From the NCBI RefSeq assembly GCF_000445445.1, contig NZ_ASXP01000001.1, forward strand, positions 1,100,501 through 1,164,500: a stretch of 64,000 nt of DNA, read 5' to 3'. Under the pieces are notes generated by a model. The model saw only the letters and a program-made list of their open reading frames with translations, did not search any database and had not been told where the DNA came from. The first letter of the stretch is position 1. Each line of letters starts with the position of its first letter. Positions 35,966-44,694 of this stretch are shown here, piece after piece. This DNA is from Sporomusa ovata DSM 2662. GTDB taxonomy: Bacteria > Bacillota > Negativicutes > Sporomusales > Sporomusaceae. A program made the position numbers and the translations under genes.

Positions 35966-37306
35966 ATGGTCTTTGAAAGTTTGGCTGACAAACTTCAGCA
36001 GACATTTAAGAAGCTGCGCGGTAAGGGAAAATTATCTGAAAGTGATGTTGCAGAGGCACTTAAAGAGGTGCGGATGGCCCTCTTAGAGGCTGACGTGAAC
36101 TTTAAAGTAGTAAAAGATTTAGTTGCTAAAATTAAAGAGCGGGCTATTGGCCAGGAAGTGCTGGAAAGTCTGACGCCTGCTCAACATGTGGTAAAGATTG
36201 TAAATGAAGAATTAACCAATCTAATGGGGGGGACCCAAAGTCGTATTGCTATTGCATCACGGCCGCCGACAGTTATTATGTTGGTTGGTTTGCAAGGGGC
36301 AGGTAAGACGACAACCGCCGGAAAGCTGGCAAATCTTCTAAAACGTCAGGGAAAACGACCGCTTATGGTAGCGGCTGACGTCTATCGTCCGGCCGCCATA
36401 AAGCAGCTGGAAGTATTGGGCGAACAACTTGAGATTCCCATATTTACTATGGGGCAGGATAATCCGGTCAACATTGCCAAGAAAGCTGTTGATCAGGCAT
36501 TGATGATGGCTCGTGATATCGTGATTATTGATACCGCAGGCCGTTTGCATATTAATGAAGAACTTATGAATGAACTCAAATCCATTAAGCAAACCGTTAA
36601 GCCTCACGAAATACTGCTGGTAGTTGACGCTATGACTGGTCAAGACGCAGTTAATGTTGCTGAGTCCTTTAACAATGACCTGGGTATTGATGGTATTATC
36701 CTGACTAAGCTTGATGGTGATGCCCGTGGTGGTGCTGCTCTCTCGATCAAGGCCGTTACCGGTCAGCCAATCAAGTTCGCTGGTATGGGCGAGAAGCTGG
36801 ATGCGTTGGAACAATTTCATCCTGATCGTATGGCTTCACGAATTTTGGGTATGGGCGATGTTCTTAGCCTTATTGAAAAGGCCGAATCAACCATTAACTT
36901 AGAAAAAGCACAAGAAATGCAAAAGAAGCTTCGTAAAGAAGAATTTACCTTAGATGATTTCCTGGAGCAAATAGAACAAGTCCGCAAATTGGGGCCACTT
37001 GATCAAATCCTGGGTATGCTGCCTGGCATGGGGAAGCTCAAAGGGCTGCAGGGATTGGATATCGATAATAAAGAAGTCAAGCATATCATCGCCATCATTC
37101 ACTCGATGACGGCTAAGGAACGTCGTGACCCAGCTATTATTAATGGCAGTCGTCGCAAGCGCATTGCTATCGGCAGTGGCACAAGGGTTCAGGATGTCAA
37201 TCGCCTGTTAAAGCAGTTTGTTGAGGCTAAAAAGATGATGAAACGGCTGAAAGATATGCAAAAAAGTGGCAAAAAACCAAGTTTTAAACTTCCCTTTATG
37301 CAATGA
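35966..37306 (+). CDS. ffh: Signal recognition particle protein Ffh
   Basis: 446 residues. N domain, then GTPase with GLQGAGKTTT, DTAGR, TKLDGDARGG; Met-rich M domain at about 320-446 (GMLPGMGKLKG, RRKRIAIGSG for 4.5S RNA binding). Binds signal sequences on ribosomes and hands them to FtsY. Start after GGGAGGTG. Confidence 0.98.
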   Translation: MVFESLADKLQQTFKKLRGKGKLSESDVAEALKEVRMALLEADVNFKVVKDLVAKIKERAIGQEVLESLTPAQHVVKIVNEELTNLMGGTQSRIAIASRPPTVIMLVGLQGAGKTTTAGKLANLLKRQGKRPLMVAADVYRPAAIKQLEVLGEQLEIPIFTMGQDNPVNIAKKAVDQALMMARDIVIIDTAGRLHINEELMNELKSIKQTVKPHEILLVVDAMTGQDAVNVAESFNNDLGIDGIILTKLDGDARGGAALSIKAVTGQPIKFAGMGEKLDALEQFHPDRMASRILGMGDVLSLIEKAESTINLEKAQEMQKKLRKEEFTLDDFLEQIEQVRKLGPLDQILGMLPGMGKLKGLQGLDIDNKEVKHIIAIIHSMTAKERRDPAIINGSRRKRIAIGSGTRVQDVNRLLKQFVEAKKMMKRLKDMQKSGKKPSFKLPFMQ

Positions 37307-37351
37307 TTTTTCTCAAAATAGTTAGATATTCTGTAAAGGAGGTGACTTATA

Positions 37352-37633
37352 ATGGCAGTTAAAATTCGTTTAAAGCGTATGGGCGCAAAAAAACGTCCTT
37401 TCTATCGTGTAGTAGTGTCTGACTCTCGTTCGCCGCGGGATGGAAGGTTTATTGAAAATCTGGGACATTACGACTCGACTACTGAACCAGCAGTAATCAA
37501 GATTGACGAGGAAAAAGCCATCGCATGGCTCCAAAAAGGTGCTCAGCCTACTGATACTGTTAAAAATCTATTCAGCCAAACCGGCATCCTGAAAAAATGG
37601 GATGAAGTAAAGCGCTCTAAGAAAGAAGCATAG
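37352..37633 (+). CDS. rpsP: Ribosomal protein bS16
   Basis: 93 residues, start after [32 protein letters not shown] and [18 protein letters not shown] are diagnostic. Component of the 30S subunit; first of the rpsP-khpA-ylqD-rimM-trmD string. Confidence 0.98.
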   Translation: MAVKIRLKRMGAKKRPFYRVVVSDSRSPRDGRFIENLGHYDSTTEPAVIKIDEEKAIAWLQKGAQPTDTVKNLFSQTGILKKWDEVKRSKKEA

Positions 37634-37653
37634 AAACGAGGCGTGATAACTAC

Positions 37654-37881
37654 ATGAAAGAATTAGTCGAAGTTATCGCCAAAGCATTAGTGAAAAACCC
37701 GGAACAAGTCAATGTTAACGAGACAAATGATAATGCGGGTACAGTCTATGAACTGCATGTCGCCCCTGAAGATATGGGAAAGATAATTGGTAAGCAGGGA
37801 CGTATCGCCAAAGCTATTCGCACTGTGGTTAAAGCTGCTGCCACCCGGGAAAACAAACGAGTAATGGTAGAAATACTATAA
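37654..37881 (+). CDS. khpA: KH-domain RNA-binding protein
   Basis: 75 residues with a single KH domain and GxxG loop in GKIIGKQGRIAKAIRT. The family (YlqC/KhpA) binds RNA with KhpB and is linked to cell elongation and RNA metabolism in Streptococcus. Position between rpsP and rimM is standard. Confidence 0.96.
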   Translation: MKELVEVIAKALVKNPEQVNVNETNDNAGTVYELHVAPEDMGKIIGKQGRIAKAIRTVVKAAATRENKRVMVEIL

Positions 37882-37918
37882 GTAAACTGTTAATCTGATG
37901 ACCGAAGGGGTGGAGCAA

Positions 37919-38335
37919 ATGGCTAATATCGAGAACTTGACAATTAAGTGTCCGGTGACCATTAAAGCAAAAGTAACCGAGGATCTTAAAGCACAAGTGG
38001 CAGCTGAAATTCAGGAAGCCATTAAAAAGGCAGATCTGGAACTTCAGCAAATTGATTTTCATGCTAAACGTATGATGAGTGAACAGGCAAAGCAAGATGC
38101 TCAAGGTCTTGTTGGTCTTCGCCAGCAGATTGATGCTGAGCGGCAAAAACGCCTTGAATTTAAAAACCATATGTTGGATAAGTTGAAAGACACAGCCCAA
38201 CTGGAAATCGGTGCGGAAATTGTTCAGGGTACTATGGATAGAGTCGTTACTATAAATATTGGCGATGATCTTCATAAACTGATGGCAACTGAAATTTTGC
38301 TTGAAGATGGCAAAGTCATTGCCTTTCGCAGCTAA
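37919..38335 (+). CDS. ylqD: YlqD-family protein
   Basis: 138 residues; ATG 37919 behind GGGGTGGAG. Mostly a coiled coil (about 35-85, QQIDFHAKRMMSEQAKQDAQ) with a beta C-terminal part. Occupies the YlqD position between khpA and rimM. Function unknown; ends one base before the rimM ATG. Confidence 0.9.
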   Translation: MANIENLTIKCPVTIKAKVTEDLKAQVAAEIQEAIKKADLELQQIDFHAKRMMSEQAKQDAQGLVGLRQQIDAERQKRLEFKNHMLDKLKDTAQLEIGAEIVQGTMDRVVTINIGDDLHKLMATEILLEDGKVIAFRS

Positions 38336-38336
38336 T

Positions 38337-38840
38337 ATGCCTAAAACCGAGTTGATTACCATCGGTAAAATTGTTGCCCCGCACGGTGTGCGGGGTGACG
38401 TTCGTATAGTACCGCTGACCGATTTTCCTGACCGATTTTATGATCTTACTAAGGTGCTTGTTGATGGTGTTGGTGAGCTTGCATTAGAGTCGGCCAGACA
38501 ACATAAAAAGTTTATTTTACTCAAATTTTCGGGGCTTGATTCGATTAATGATATTGAGCACTTACGTGACAAATTGATTCAAATCAGGCGTGAAGATGCA
38601 GTTAAACTGCCTGAAGGCCGCTATTATATTTTTGATATTATTGGGCTCAATGTATTTACTGAAGAAGGCAATTTACTGGGAACAATAATTGATGTACTGC
38701 AACCAGGCAGCAATGATGTTTATGTTGTTAAGCAACAAGACAAAAGTGAAGTGTTAATCCCTGCCATAAAAGAAGTTGTTAAAAAAATCGACATTTTAGG
38801 TAAGCAGATGATCGTAAAACTGCAGGAAGAAATGGACTAA
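38337..38840 (+). CDS. rimM: Ribosome maturation factor RimM
   Basis: 167 residues from ATG 38337 (MPKTELITIGKIVAPHGVRG), the family start; the longer frame reaches back into ylqD. N-terminal RimM domain with GKIVAPHGVRGDVR, C-terminal PRC-barrel (GRYYIFDIIGL, GSNDVYVV). Assists 30S head assembly. No clear ribosome binding site; translation is probably coupled to ylqD. Confidence 0.96.
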   Translation: MPKTELITIGKIVAPHGVRGDVRIVPLTDFPDRFYDLTKVLVDGVGELALESARQHKKFILLKFSGLDSINDIEHLRDKLIQIRREDAVKLPEGRYYIFDIIGLNVFTEEGNLLGTIIDVLQPGSNDVYVVKQQDKSEVLIPAIKEVVKKIDILGKQMIVKLQEEMD

Positions 38841-38853
38841 ACAGAGGATAGTT

Positions 38854-39600
38854 ATGCGTATTGACATTATTTCACTATTTCCCGAAATGTTTACAGGTCC
38901 GCTAGGTCATAGCATTCTAAAACGGGCGCAGGACAATGGGCTTATCTCTATTCATGTAACAAATCCCCGGGATTTTACATATGACAAACATCGTATTGTT
39001 GATGATGCCCCCTTTGGCGGTGGAGCAGGCATGGTTATGAAGCCTGAGCCAATATTCCGTGCTGTGGAAAGTGTAGTAAGTGCTAATAACGCTTTACGTA
39101 GGCGGATAATTATTATGTGCCCGGGAGGACAGTCATTTGACCAGGCGAAAGCCCGGGAACTTGCCGGGTATGAACAGCTGGTATTTCTTTGCGGTCACTA
39201 TGAAGGTATTGATGCCAGGATTCGTGAACATGTGGTTGATGAAGCAATTTCCATTGGCGATTATGTACTAACAGGTGGTGAACTACCTGCTATGGTAATT
39301 ACTGATGCAGTGGCTCGCATGATCCCAGGGGTTCTTGGCGCTGACGATAGTGCGCAGCATGATTCTTTTTATAATGGCTTACTGGAATATCCGCACTATA
39401 CACGCCCGCGTGAATTTAACGGTTGGGAAGTACCGGAAATACTGCTTTCCGGAGATCATGCTAAAATTGAAAAATGGCGACGTAAAGAATCACTGCGGGC
39501 AACTCTCGAACGTCGGCCGGATTTAATGAATAACGTTGAGCTAGATCCTCTTGATGATAAACTTTTGCAGGAAATAAAGTCTGAACAGGCGGGAGGCTGA
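38854..39600 (+). CDS. trmD: tRNA (guanine-37-N1)-methyltransferase
   Basis: 248 residues. SPOUT knot residues: FCGHYEGIDARI-type segment (FLCGHYEGID), SIGDYVLTGGELPAMVI and the DDSAQHDSF loop. MRIDIISLFPEMF is the family start. Methylates G37 next to anticodons to prevent frameshifting. Two-base gap to the next gene. Confidence 0.98.
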   Translation: MRIDIISLFPEMFTGPLGHSILKRAQDNGLISIHVTNPRDFTYDKHRIVDDAPFGGGAGMVMKPEPIFRAVESVVSANNALRRRIIIMCPGGQSFDQAKARELAGYEQLVFLCGHYEGIDARIREHVVDEAISIGDYVLTGGELPAMVITDAVARMIPGVLGADDSAQHDSFYNGLLEYPHYTRPREFNGWEVPEILLSGDHAKIEKWRRKESLRATLERRPDLMNNVELDPLDDKLLQEIKSEQAGG

Positions 39601-39602
39601 AT

Positions 39603-40181
39603 ATGGCAAAGCCTGTATATTTAGGTTTAGTACATTATCCAATATATAATAAAAATAATGAAATAGTTACGACTGCTATTACTAATTTTGATATCCATGA
39701 TATTGCCCGTACGGCTCGAACGTATAATGTGCTAAAATATTTTATTATTCACCCCCTAGAGGCACAAAAGGCGTTAGCGGAAGAAATTATTAGTTATTGG
39801 CAAGAAGGGTATGGGGGACAGTATAATCCTGATCGTAAAGAGGCGCTAAGCATACTGGAGGTTATTCCCGATATTGCGGCGGCAGTTGATTATATTGCAG
39901 CCAAGGAAGGAATGCCGCCCATAATAGTTACTACCGATGCCCGTAACTATGACAATACTGTTTCCTATGCTAAACTTCGCCAGCAACTTAGTGATACCGA
40001 TAGACCATTCTTACTCTTGTTTGGTACTGGTTGGGGTATAGAGAATGCAGTAATGAAGCAATTTGATTATATATTAGAACCTATTTATGGGCCAGGAAAT
40101 TATAATCACTTGCCTGTTCGTGCCGCTGTCGCGATCATTCTTGACCGCCTGTTAGGTGAATACTGGTGGAAAAACACGTAA
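39603..40181 (+). CDS. SPOUT-type RNA methyltransferase domain protein
   Basis: 192 residues beginning AKPVYLGLVHYPIYNKNNEIV, with LLFGTGWGIENAV (knot region) and PIYGPGNYNHLPVRAA. This is the Methyltrn_RNA_4-type family found next to trmD in Clostridia and Negativicutes; target RNA unknown. Translation probably coupled to trmD (two-base gap). Confidence 0.88.
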   Translation: MAKPVYLGLVHYPIYNKNNEIVTTAITNFDIHDIARTARTYNVLKYFIIHPLEAQKALAEEIISYWQEGYGGQYNPDRKEALSILEVIPDIAAAVDYIAAKEGMPPIIVTTDARNYDNTVSYAKLRQQLSDTDRPFLLLFGTGWGIENAVMKQFDYILEPIYGPGNYNHLPVRAAVAIILDRLLGEYWWKNT

Positions 40182-40197
40182 ATCACAGTTTTTTAGT

Positions 40198-40226
40198 TTG
40201 AGTTGCTGGTTAATATGTGATATAAT
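40198..40226 (+). promoter_or_regulatory. Extended -10 promoter of rplS
   Basis: TTGAGT (40198-40203), 17-bp spacer, TGA-TATAAT with TATAAT at 40221-40226. Gives rplS its own promoter at the end of the trmD operon. Confidence 0.75.
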
Positions 40227-40306
40227 ACGTTTTGTGAAATACGGACGGTCCTCTGCATATATCCTCTGCATATAGTACGAACGTCTGATATAAGGAGGAA
40301 AATCAA
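40227..40306 (+). promoter_or_regulatory. rplS 5' leader with tandem 13-bp repeat
   Basis: The leader contains TCCTCTGCATATA twice in tandem (40249-40261, 40262-40274), flanked by GACG / CGTC that can pair. L19 leaders in Firmicutes are structured regulatory RNAs; whether this is one cannot be told by eye. AAGGAGG precedes the ATG. Confidence 0.6.
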
Positions 40307-40648
40307 ATGAATATTATTGAAATTTTGGAACAGGAACAATTGCGTCAGGACATCCCGTCCTTTAAGCCAGGTGACACCGTGCGCGTACATGTAAAAGTTG
40401 TTGAGGGCACTCGTGAACGTATTCAGGTTTTTGAAGGCGTGGTCATTAACCGTCAAGGCTGTGGTGTACGAGAAAATTTTATTGTAAGACGCGTTTCCTA
40501 TAATGTTGGTGTAGAGCGTACTTTCCCAGTACATTCTCCCCGTATTGAAAAAATTGAAGTAATGCGTCGCGGTATTGTTCGCAGAGCGAAGTTATACTAT
40601 CTGCGTAATCTTACTGGTAAAGCAGCACGTATTAAAGAAAAACGCTAA
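40307..40648 (+). CDS. rplS: Ribosomal protein bL19
   Basis: 113 residues: [29 protein letters not shown] core ([11 protein letters not shown]), [18 protein letters not shown]. 50S subunit protein. Start after AAGGAGGAAAA. Confidence 0.98.
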   Translation: MNIIEILEQEQLRQDIPSFKPGDTVRVHVKVVEGTRERIQVFEGVVINRQGCGVRENFIVRRVSYNVGVERTFPVHSPRIEKIEVMRRGIVRRAKLYYLRNLTGKAARIKEKR

Positions 40649-40660
40649 TTCAATGTGTTT

Positions 40661-40687
40661 AGGGACTGATTTCAGTCCCTTTTCTTA
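40661..40687 (+). terminator. Terminator after rplS
   Basis: AGGGACTGA / TCAGTCCCT with a TT loop, then TTTTCTT. Confidence 0.88.
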
Positions 40688-40748
40688 ATTCTCCTAATAG
40701 AATTTATATCGCCACAGGGGCACCGTCTCTGTTCAAAGGAGGAAGGCT

Positions 40749-41270
40749 GTGAGTAATACTAGTGAGGAAATAAAAGACTGGGTAATATCTATTATCATAG
40801 CCATATTGCTGGCGTTTTTTATCCGCTATTTTATTGTTGAACTATATATGGTCGAAGGACCGTCGATGCGGCCAACGCTGGTAGATGGCGAACGTCTTGT
40901 TGTCAATAAGTTTATTTATCGTTTTAAAACACCCGAAAGAGGCGAAGTACTGGTATTTCGCTATCCTCGTGATCCCAGCCGCGATTTTATTAAACGGGTA
41001 ATAGCAGTAGCTGGGGATACTGTCGAGATAAAAGACGGCAGAGTATTTCTTAATGGGCAGCTTTTAAATGAGCCTTACATATTAGAACGGATTAAGGGTT
41101 CTTATCCTGTGGCAACTGTTCCACAAGGGCATATTTATGTAATGGGCGATAACCGCAATAATTCCGAAGACAGCCGTTTTAAAGATGTCGGTTTTGTCCC
41201 GCTAGAACTCATAAAGGGAAAAGCAGTTACTATTTTTTGGCCTCTTGACCACATAAAAACATTGCCGTAA
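40749..41270 (+). CDS. lepB: Signal peptidase I
   Basis: 173 residues from GTG after AAAGGAGGAAG. One N-terminal membrane helix (about 10-32), catalytic Ser39 in VEGPSMRPTL, Lys82 in DFIKRVIAVAGD, and box E GDNRNNSEDSR. Short Gram-positive type. Cleaves signal peptides of exported proteins. Neighbours rplS and rbgA as in Bacillus. Confidence 0.97.
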   Translation: MSNTSEEIKDWVISIIIAILLAFFIRYFIVELYMVEGPSMRPTLVDGERLVVNKFIYRFKTPERGEVLVFRYPRDPSRDFIKRVIAVAGDTVEIKDGRVFLNGQLLNEPYILERIKGSYPVATVPQGHIYVMGDNRNNSEDSRFKDVGFVPLELIKGKAVTIFWPLDHIKTLP

Positions 41271-41317
41271 CTATACACTATCGATAGTATATGTTTCTTA
41301 GTAAGGAGTGTGATACA

Positions 41318-42202
41318 ATGCACATTCACTGGTTTCCCGGTCATATGACCAAAGCACAACGTATGATTCGCGAGCAGCTCAAGCTGATTGATGTAGTAAT
41401 AGAACTATTAGATGCCCGTATCCCTTTAAGTAGTGCAAATCCTGTTATTGCTGAACTTGTGGAGGGTAAACCTAAAGTAGTGGCATTAAATAAAGCCGAC
41501 CTTGCTGAGCCGGCACGGACAGCCGAGTGGGTTAGCTATTTCCGCCATTTGGGATTTACAACAGTAACGCTTGATTCCGCCAGTGGTAAAGGAACCAAAG
41601 AACTGGCAAATAAAGTTGAACAAGAGGCCAGTGAAAAAATTGCTAAATTAGCTGCCAAAGGGATAAAAGGACGCGCTGTACGAGCTATGATTTTAGGTAT
41701 TCCCAACGTAGGCAAATCTTCACTTATCAATCGTCTGTTAGGTACGGCAACAGCGAAAACAGGGGATAAACCCGGTGTCACACGCGGACAGCAATGGCTA
41801 AAGATTGGTAAAAATCTTGAATTACTGGACACTCCGGGTGTACTATGGCCGAGGATGGATGATCAGGAAGTTGCTGTTAAATTAGCTGTAACGGGTGCAA
41901 TTAAAGATGATATCTATGATATGGAGAAAGTTATCCTGAATTTACTCGAAATACTTAATGCGCGTTACCGTGACCGCTTATGTGAACGTTATAAACTTAC
42001 TCCAGAGCAGTTGACTGAAGATACAAATGAGCTGCTTGCTTTAATCGCTGCCAAACGGGGCTGTTTGCAGAGCGGCGGTACAGTAGACTGTGAGAAGACG
42101 AGAAGAATGATTCTTACTGATTTTCGCTCAGGAAAGCTGGGAAAATTCACACTGGATATCCCTGTAGAAAATCCTGAAACAGAGAAATATTCTAATAAAT
42201 GA
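41318..42202 (+). CDS. rbgA: Ribosome biogenesis GTPase RbgA (YlqF)
   Basis: 294 residues, ATG 41318 behind AAGGAGTG. Circularly permuted GTPase: G4 ALNKADL at about 60, then G1 GIPNVGKSS at about 128 and G3 DTPG. Starts MHIHWFPGHMTKAQRM, diagnostic for YlqF. Late step of 50S assembly. Strong terminator follows. Confidence 0.97.
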   Translation: MHIHWFPGHMTKAQRMIREQLKLIDVVIELLDARIPLSSANPVIAELVEGKPKVVALNKADLAEPARTAEWVSYFRHLGFTTVTLDSASGKGTKELANKVEQEASEKIAKLAAKGIKGRAVRAMILGIPNVGKSSLINRLLGTATAKTGDKPGVTRGQQWLKIGKNLELLDTPGVLWPRMDDQEVAVKLAVTGAIKDDIYDMEKVILNLLEILNARYRDRLCERYKLTPEQLTEDTNELLALIAAKRGCLQSGGTVDCEKTRRMILTDFRSGKLGKFTLDIPVENPETEKYSNK

Positions 42203-42219
42203 AATAGTATTCTTGCAAT

Positions 42220-42253
42220 AAGAAAAGACTTGGCTTGTGCCAAGTCTTTTCTT
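42220..42253 (+). terminator. Terminator after rbgA
   Basis: 15-bp perfect stem (arms 42220-42234 and 42239-42253, AAGAAAAGACTTGGC), loop TTGT; T-rich downstream arm. It can also serve the convergent gene at 42258. Confidence 0.9.
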
Positions 42254-42257
42254 AGAT

Positions 42258-42752
42258 TCAATAATATACAATTAAATTATGGGCAATAACATAATTGTAA
42301 GCGGCGATAATAATATTTCTATTAAAGACTGCTTCAGGAGTGTTTCCATAATAGGCTCCACCTGGCATGTTGCCGTGTGATTCATACAAACATTTTTCCG
42401 GGGAATCGCCCCAAAGTTGATCACTATTTAGCCAAACAGATCCGTCTTGGTTCCATTGATTACTATTTTTACCAAAAGAGCATTTAAAAGTGAAAGTTTG
42501 TTTTTCAAAGTTAATTTTATTATCAAAGGTTTGACTTCTTAAGTTGGCTAAAGAATCTTTATCTGGTATGCAGATTAAAGTATATGTCATTTCGAAAAAT
42601 GATTCTTGCTCAGTCTTAGAAATAACTTTCGCTTTTACTGATTCGGTGTGAAGATACTTAGTATAACCATTTTCTGTAACAGTGTATACATCTTCGGCAA
42701 AACATACGTTGGTTACCATGGCAAAAATAATCATAAGTAAAAATTTTTTCAT
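42258..42752 (-). CDS. Exported hypothetical protein
   Basis: 164 residues, start after AGAGGAGGAATGT. Signal peptide 1-19 (FLLMIIFAMVTNVCFA). Mature part is Tyr/Asn-rich with one Cys pair (CIPD...KCSFG) and a Cys in EKCLYESHG. Looks like small secreted Negativicutes proteins of unknown role that replace a surface-ligand or inhibitor; no family recognised. Confidence 0.7.
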   Translation of the reverse strand: MKKFLLMIIFAMVTNVCFAEDVYTVTENGYTKYLHTESVKAKVISKTEQESFFEMTYTLICIPDKDSLANLRSQTFDNKINFEKQTFTFKCSFGKNSNQWNQDGSVWLNSDQLWGDSPEKCLYESHGNMPGGAYYGNTPEAVFNRNIIIAAYNYVIAHNLIVYY

Positions 42753-42903
42753 TACACATTCCTCCTCTTAAAACAATTCTTTGTTTTAATGTAGAATCCT
42801 TCCTGGCGGCAAGGTAGGAATATGGCAGATACTGCTTGATTTTGCAGGGCTCAGCTGTAATATCGTGGAATAATATACTAAACAATAAGTTGAAAGGGCG
42901 GGG

Positions 42904-43419
42904 TTGATTTTGATACGGATCGGGGTAATTGGACAGTCTGGCGAAATACCAGCAGAAACATGTGTATTAGCTGAAGAAATAGGTAAGGAAATTGCGTTGC
43001 GCGGTGCAATTCTTATTACTGGTGGGACAAGTGGGGTAATGGGTGCAGTATCACGGGGAGCGAAACAAGCAAATGGGCTGGTCGTAGGTATTCTTCCTGG
43101 CGATAACGTGGAAGTTGCGAATGAGTATATAGATATCCCGATTTCGACGGGACTGAGTTTCGATTATAGAAGTCTAATCTTAGTGCATTCTTCTGATGTA
43201 ATAATCATGATAGCCGGAGGCAATGGTACTCTAGGCGAGTTATCTGCAGCCTATTTAAACCGTAAGCCTGTCGTAATTGTCGAAGCTTCTGGTGGGTGGG
43301 CTTCAAGAGTACGGGGGATGGCCTACGAGGGTTCCTATCTGGATGAGCGAAAGTGGGTTAAATTGGACTACGCAAATACTGCTGCAGAGGCACTTGATAT
43401 TGCGCTGAGCCGGATTTGA
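42904..43419 (+). CDS. Rossmann-fold nucleotide-binding protein (SLOG/TIGR00725 type)
   Basis: 171 residues; TTG 42904, or TTG 42910, which is better spaced from AAGGGCGGGG. Contains ITGGTSGVMGAVSRGAKQANG and MIAGGNGTLGELSAAYLNRKPV, the glycine-rich motifs of the LOG/lysine-decarboxylase-like superfamily. Close to cytokinin-riboside hydrolase-like proteins, but the exact substrate is unknown. Five-base offset to a small MmcQ-type gene. Confidence 0.85.
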   Translation: MILIRIGVIGQSGEIPAETCVLAEEIGKEIALRGAILITGGTSGVMGAVSRGAKQANGLVVGILPGDNVEVANEYIDIPISTGLSFDYRSLILVHSSDVIIMIAGGNGTLGELSAAYLNRKPVVIVEASGGWASRVRGMAYEGSYLDERKWVKLDYANTAAEALDIALSRI

Positions 43420-43480
43420 GAGCAAGGTGTCAAGCCTCTCAGGGGCGTTAAGTAACCATGTGACTATAGAAAGGAAGATT

Positions 43481-43840
43481 ATGGTTTCAAAAGACCTATT
43501 TGCATATTGCTTAACAAAGCCAGGTGCCGTAGAGGATTATCCTTTCGGTCCCGATGTCATTGTTATTAAAGTAGCAGCCAAAATATTTGCACTACTATCA
43601 CGTAGAAATGGACAGGATAATCTTTCATTAAAATGTGATCCTGGCTATTCGGAGATTTTGAGAGAACAATATCCAAGCATAACTCCTGGTTACCACTTGA
43701 ATAAACATCACTGGAATACGTTAATAATCGACGGTAGTATTCCAGAAAGAGAAATAAGAGAGTTAATCGACCATTCCTATGATCTGGTATATAAATCACT
43801 TCCGCGAAGAATGAGGGCAAGATACCAAGCTGAATGGTAA
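43481..43840 (+). CDS. MmcQ/YjbR family protein
   Basis: 119 residues from ATG 43481 behind AAAGGAAG. Typical CyaY-like DUF419 pattern: YPFGPDVIVIKVAAKIFALL, LSLKCDP and PGYHLNKHHWNTLIIDGSI. DNA-binding is suggested for this family but its function is unknown. Confidence 0.9.
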   Translation: MVSKDLFAYCLTKPGAVEDYPFGPDVIVIKVAAKIFALLSRRNGQDNLSLKCDPGYSEILREQYPSITPGYHLNKHHWNTLIIDGSIPEREIRELIDHSYDLVYKSLPRRMRARYQAEW

Positions 43841-44029
43841 TTTTTATCATTCAGCACTTGATTATTCAAATAATAATTTTTGCAATTTCAGCTGAATTTG
43901 GCAGGAATTTTATATATTTAAAAGAAGTTATAAATTGGAAAAGCTGATAGTAGGTTTGACGAGGTCGGATGCGTTGAACGAGGAAGCAAACATAAACTTT
44001 TTATAAAGTTTTATAAGTTTTGCGTAACG

Positions 44030-44638
44030 GTGATGTTTGCTATGGTAGTAATAGACGAGAGAGTTTGCCAAGTAATACTGGTTCAACCGGGAGAAAACGA
44101 AAAAATGCAAGGAATAGTAACTTCCTGGGAAAAACAAAAAGGAGAATGGAAACAAATATCTCCAACAATGAAAGCATCGCTGGGAAGAAATGGGATACTT
44201 TCATCTGGGGAAAAGAAAGAAGGGGATGGGTATACACCGGATGGCGTTTATGACATTAAACGTGCATTTGGCTATGACACATTTATTACAAAACTGCCAT
44301 ATATTCATCTGACTCAAAATGATTATTGGGTTGATGATCCGGCTTCTGAAAACTATAATCGATTGGTACGGCAACGTCCGTCTTTGGGATCATGCGAGAA
44401 GATGAAGCGAGATGATAATTTATATAAAATAGGCTTTGTGATTGAATATAATACTGAAGCAAGAGCAGCAGGCAGGGGAAGTGCTATATTCGCACATATT
44501 TGGCGGAGTTATGATAGTCCTACATTAGGCTGTGTTGCGATGAGCGAGAAAGACCTGGCTGAATTGCTGGAATGGCTGGATCCTTTAAAAAATCCCGTGA
44601 TAATAATAAGTCAGGGAAAAATGGAGAGCTTCCTATGA
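44030..44638 (+). CDS. L,D-transpeptidase (YkuD-type)
   Basis: 202 residues. Catalytic region HIWRSYDSPTLGCVAM carries the His ... Ser/Thr-x-Gly-Cys motif; upstream GRNGILSSGEKKEGDGYTPDGVYDI matches the COG3786 L,D-transpeptidase family. Such enzymes form 3-3 peptidoglycan crosslinks. The N-terminus is unclear: GTG 44030 and ATG 44033 leave no full signal peptide, while the frame stays open 90 bases upstream through a hydrophobic stretch (FIKFYKFCVTVMFAMVV) with no ATG/GTG/TTG. No ribosome binding site is evident. Start codon loss or a remote start is possible. Confidence 0.8.
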   Translation: MMFAMVVIDERVCQVILVQPGENEKMQGIVTSWEKQKGEWKQISPTMKASLGRNGILSSGEKKEGDGYTPDGVYDIKRAFGYDTFITKLPYIHLTQNDYWVDDPASENYNRLVRQRPSLGSCEKMKRDDNLYKIGFVIEYNTEARAAGRGSAIFAHIWRSYDSPTLGCVAMSEKDLAELLEWLDPLKNPVIIISQGKMESFL

Positions 44639-44694
44639 CCTAGGGCAGACTTGTTGGACACTTAGTTAAAAACACATAAGGAGATGCTTTTTTT

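Noticed and set aside
44020..44253. 77-codon ORF overlapping the L,D-transpeptidase start
   Set aside because: Low-complexity shadow frame of the transpeptidase.
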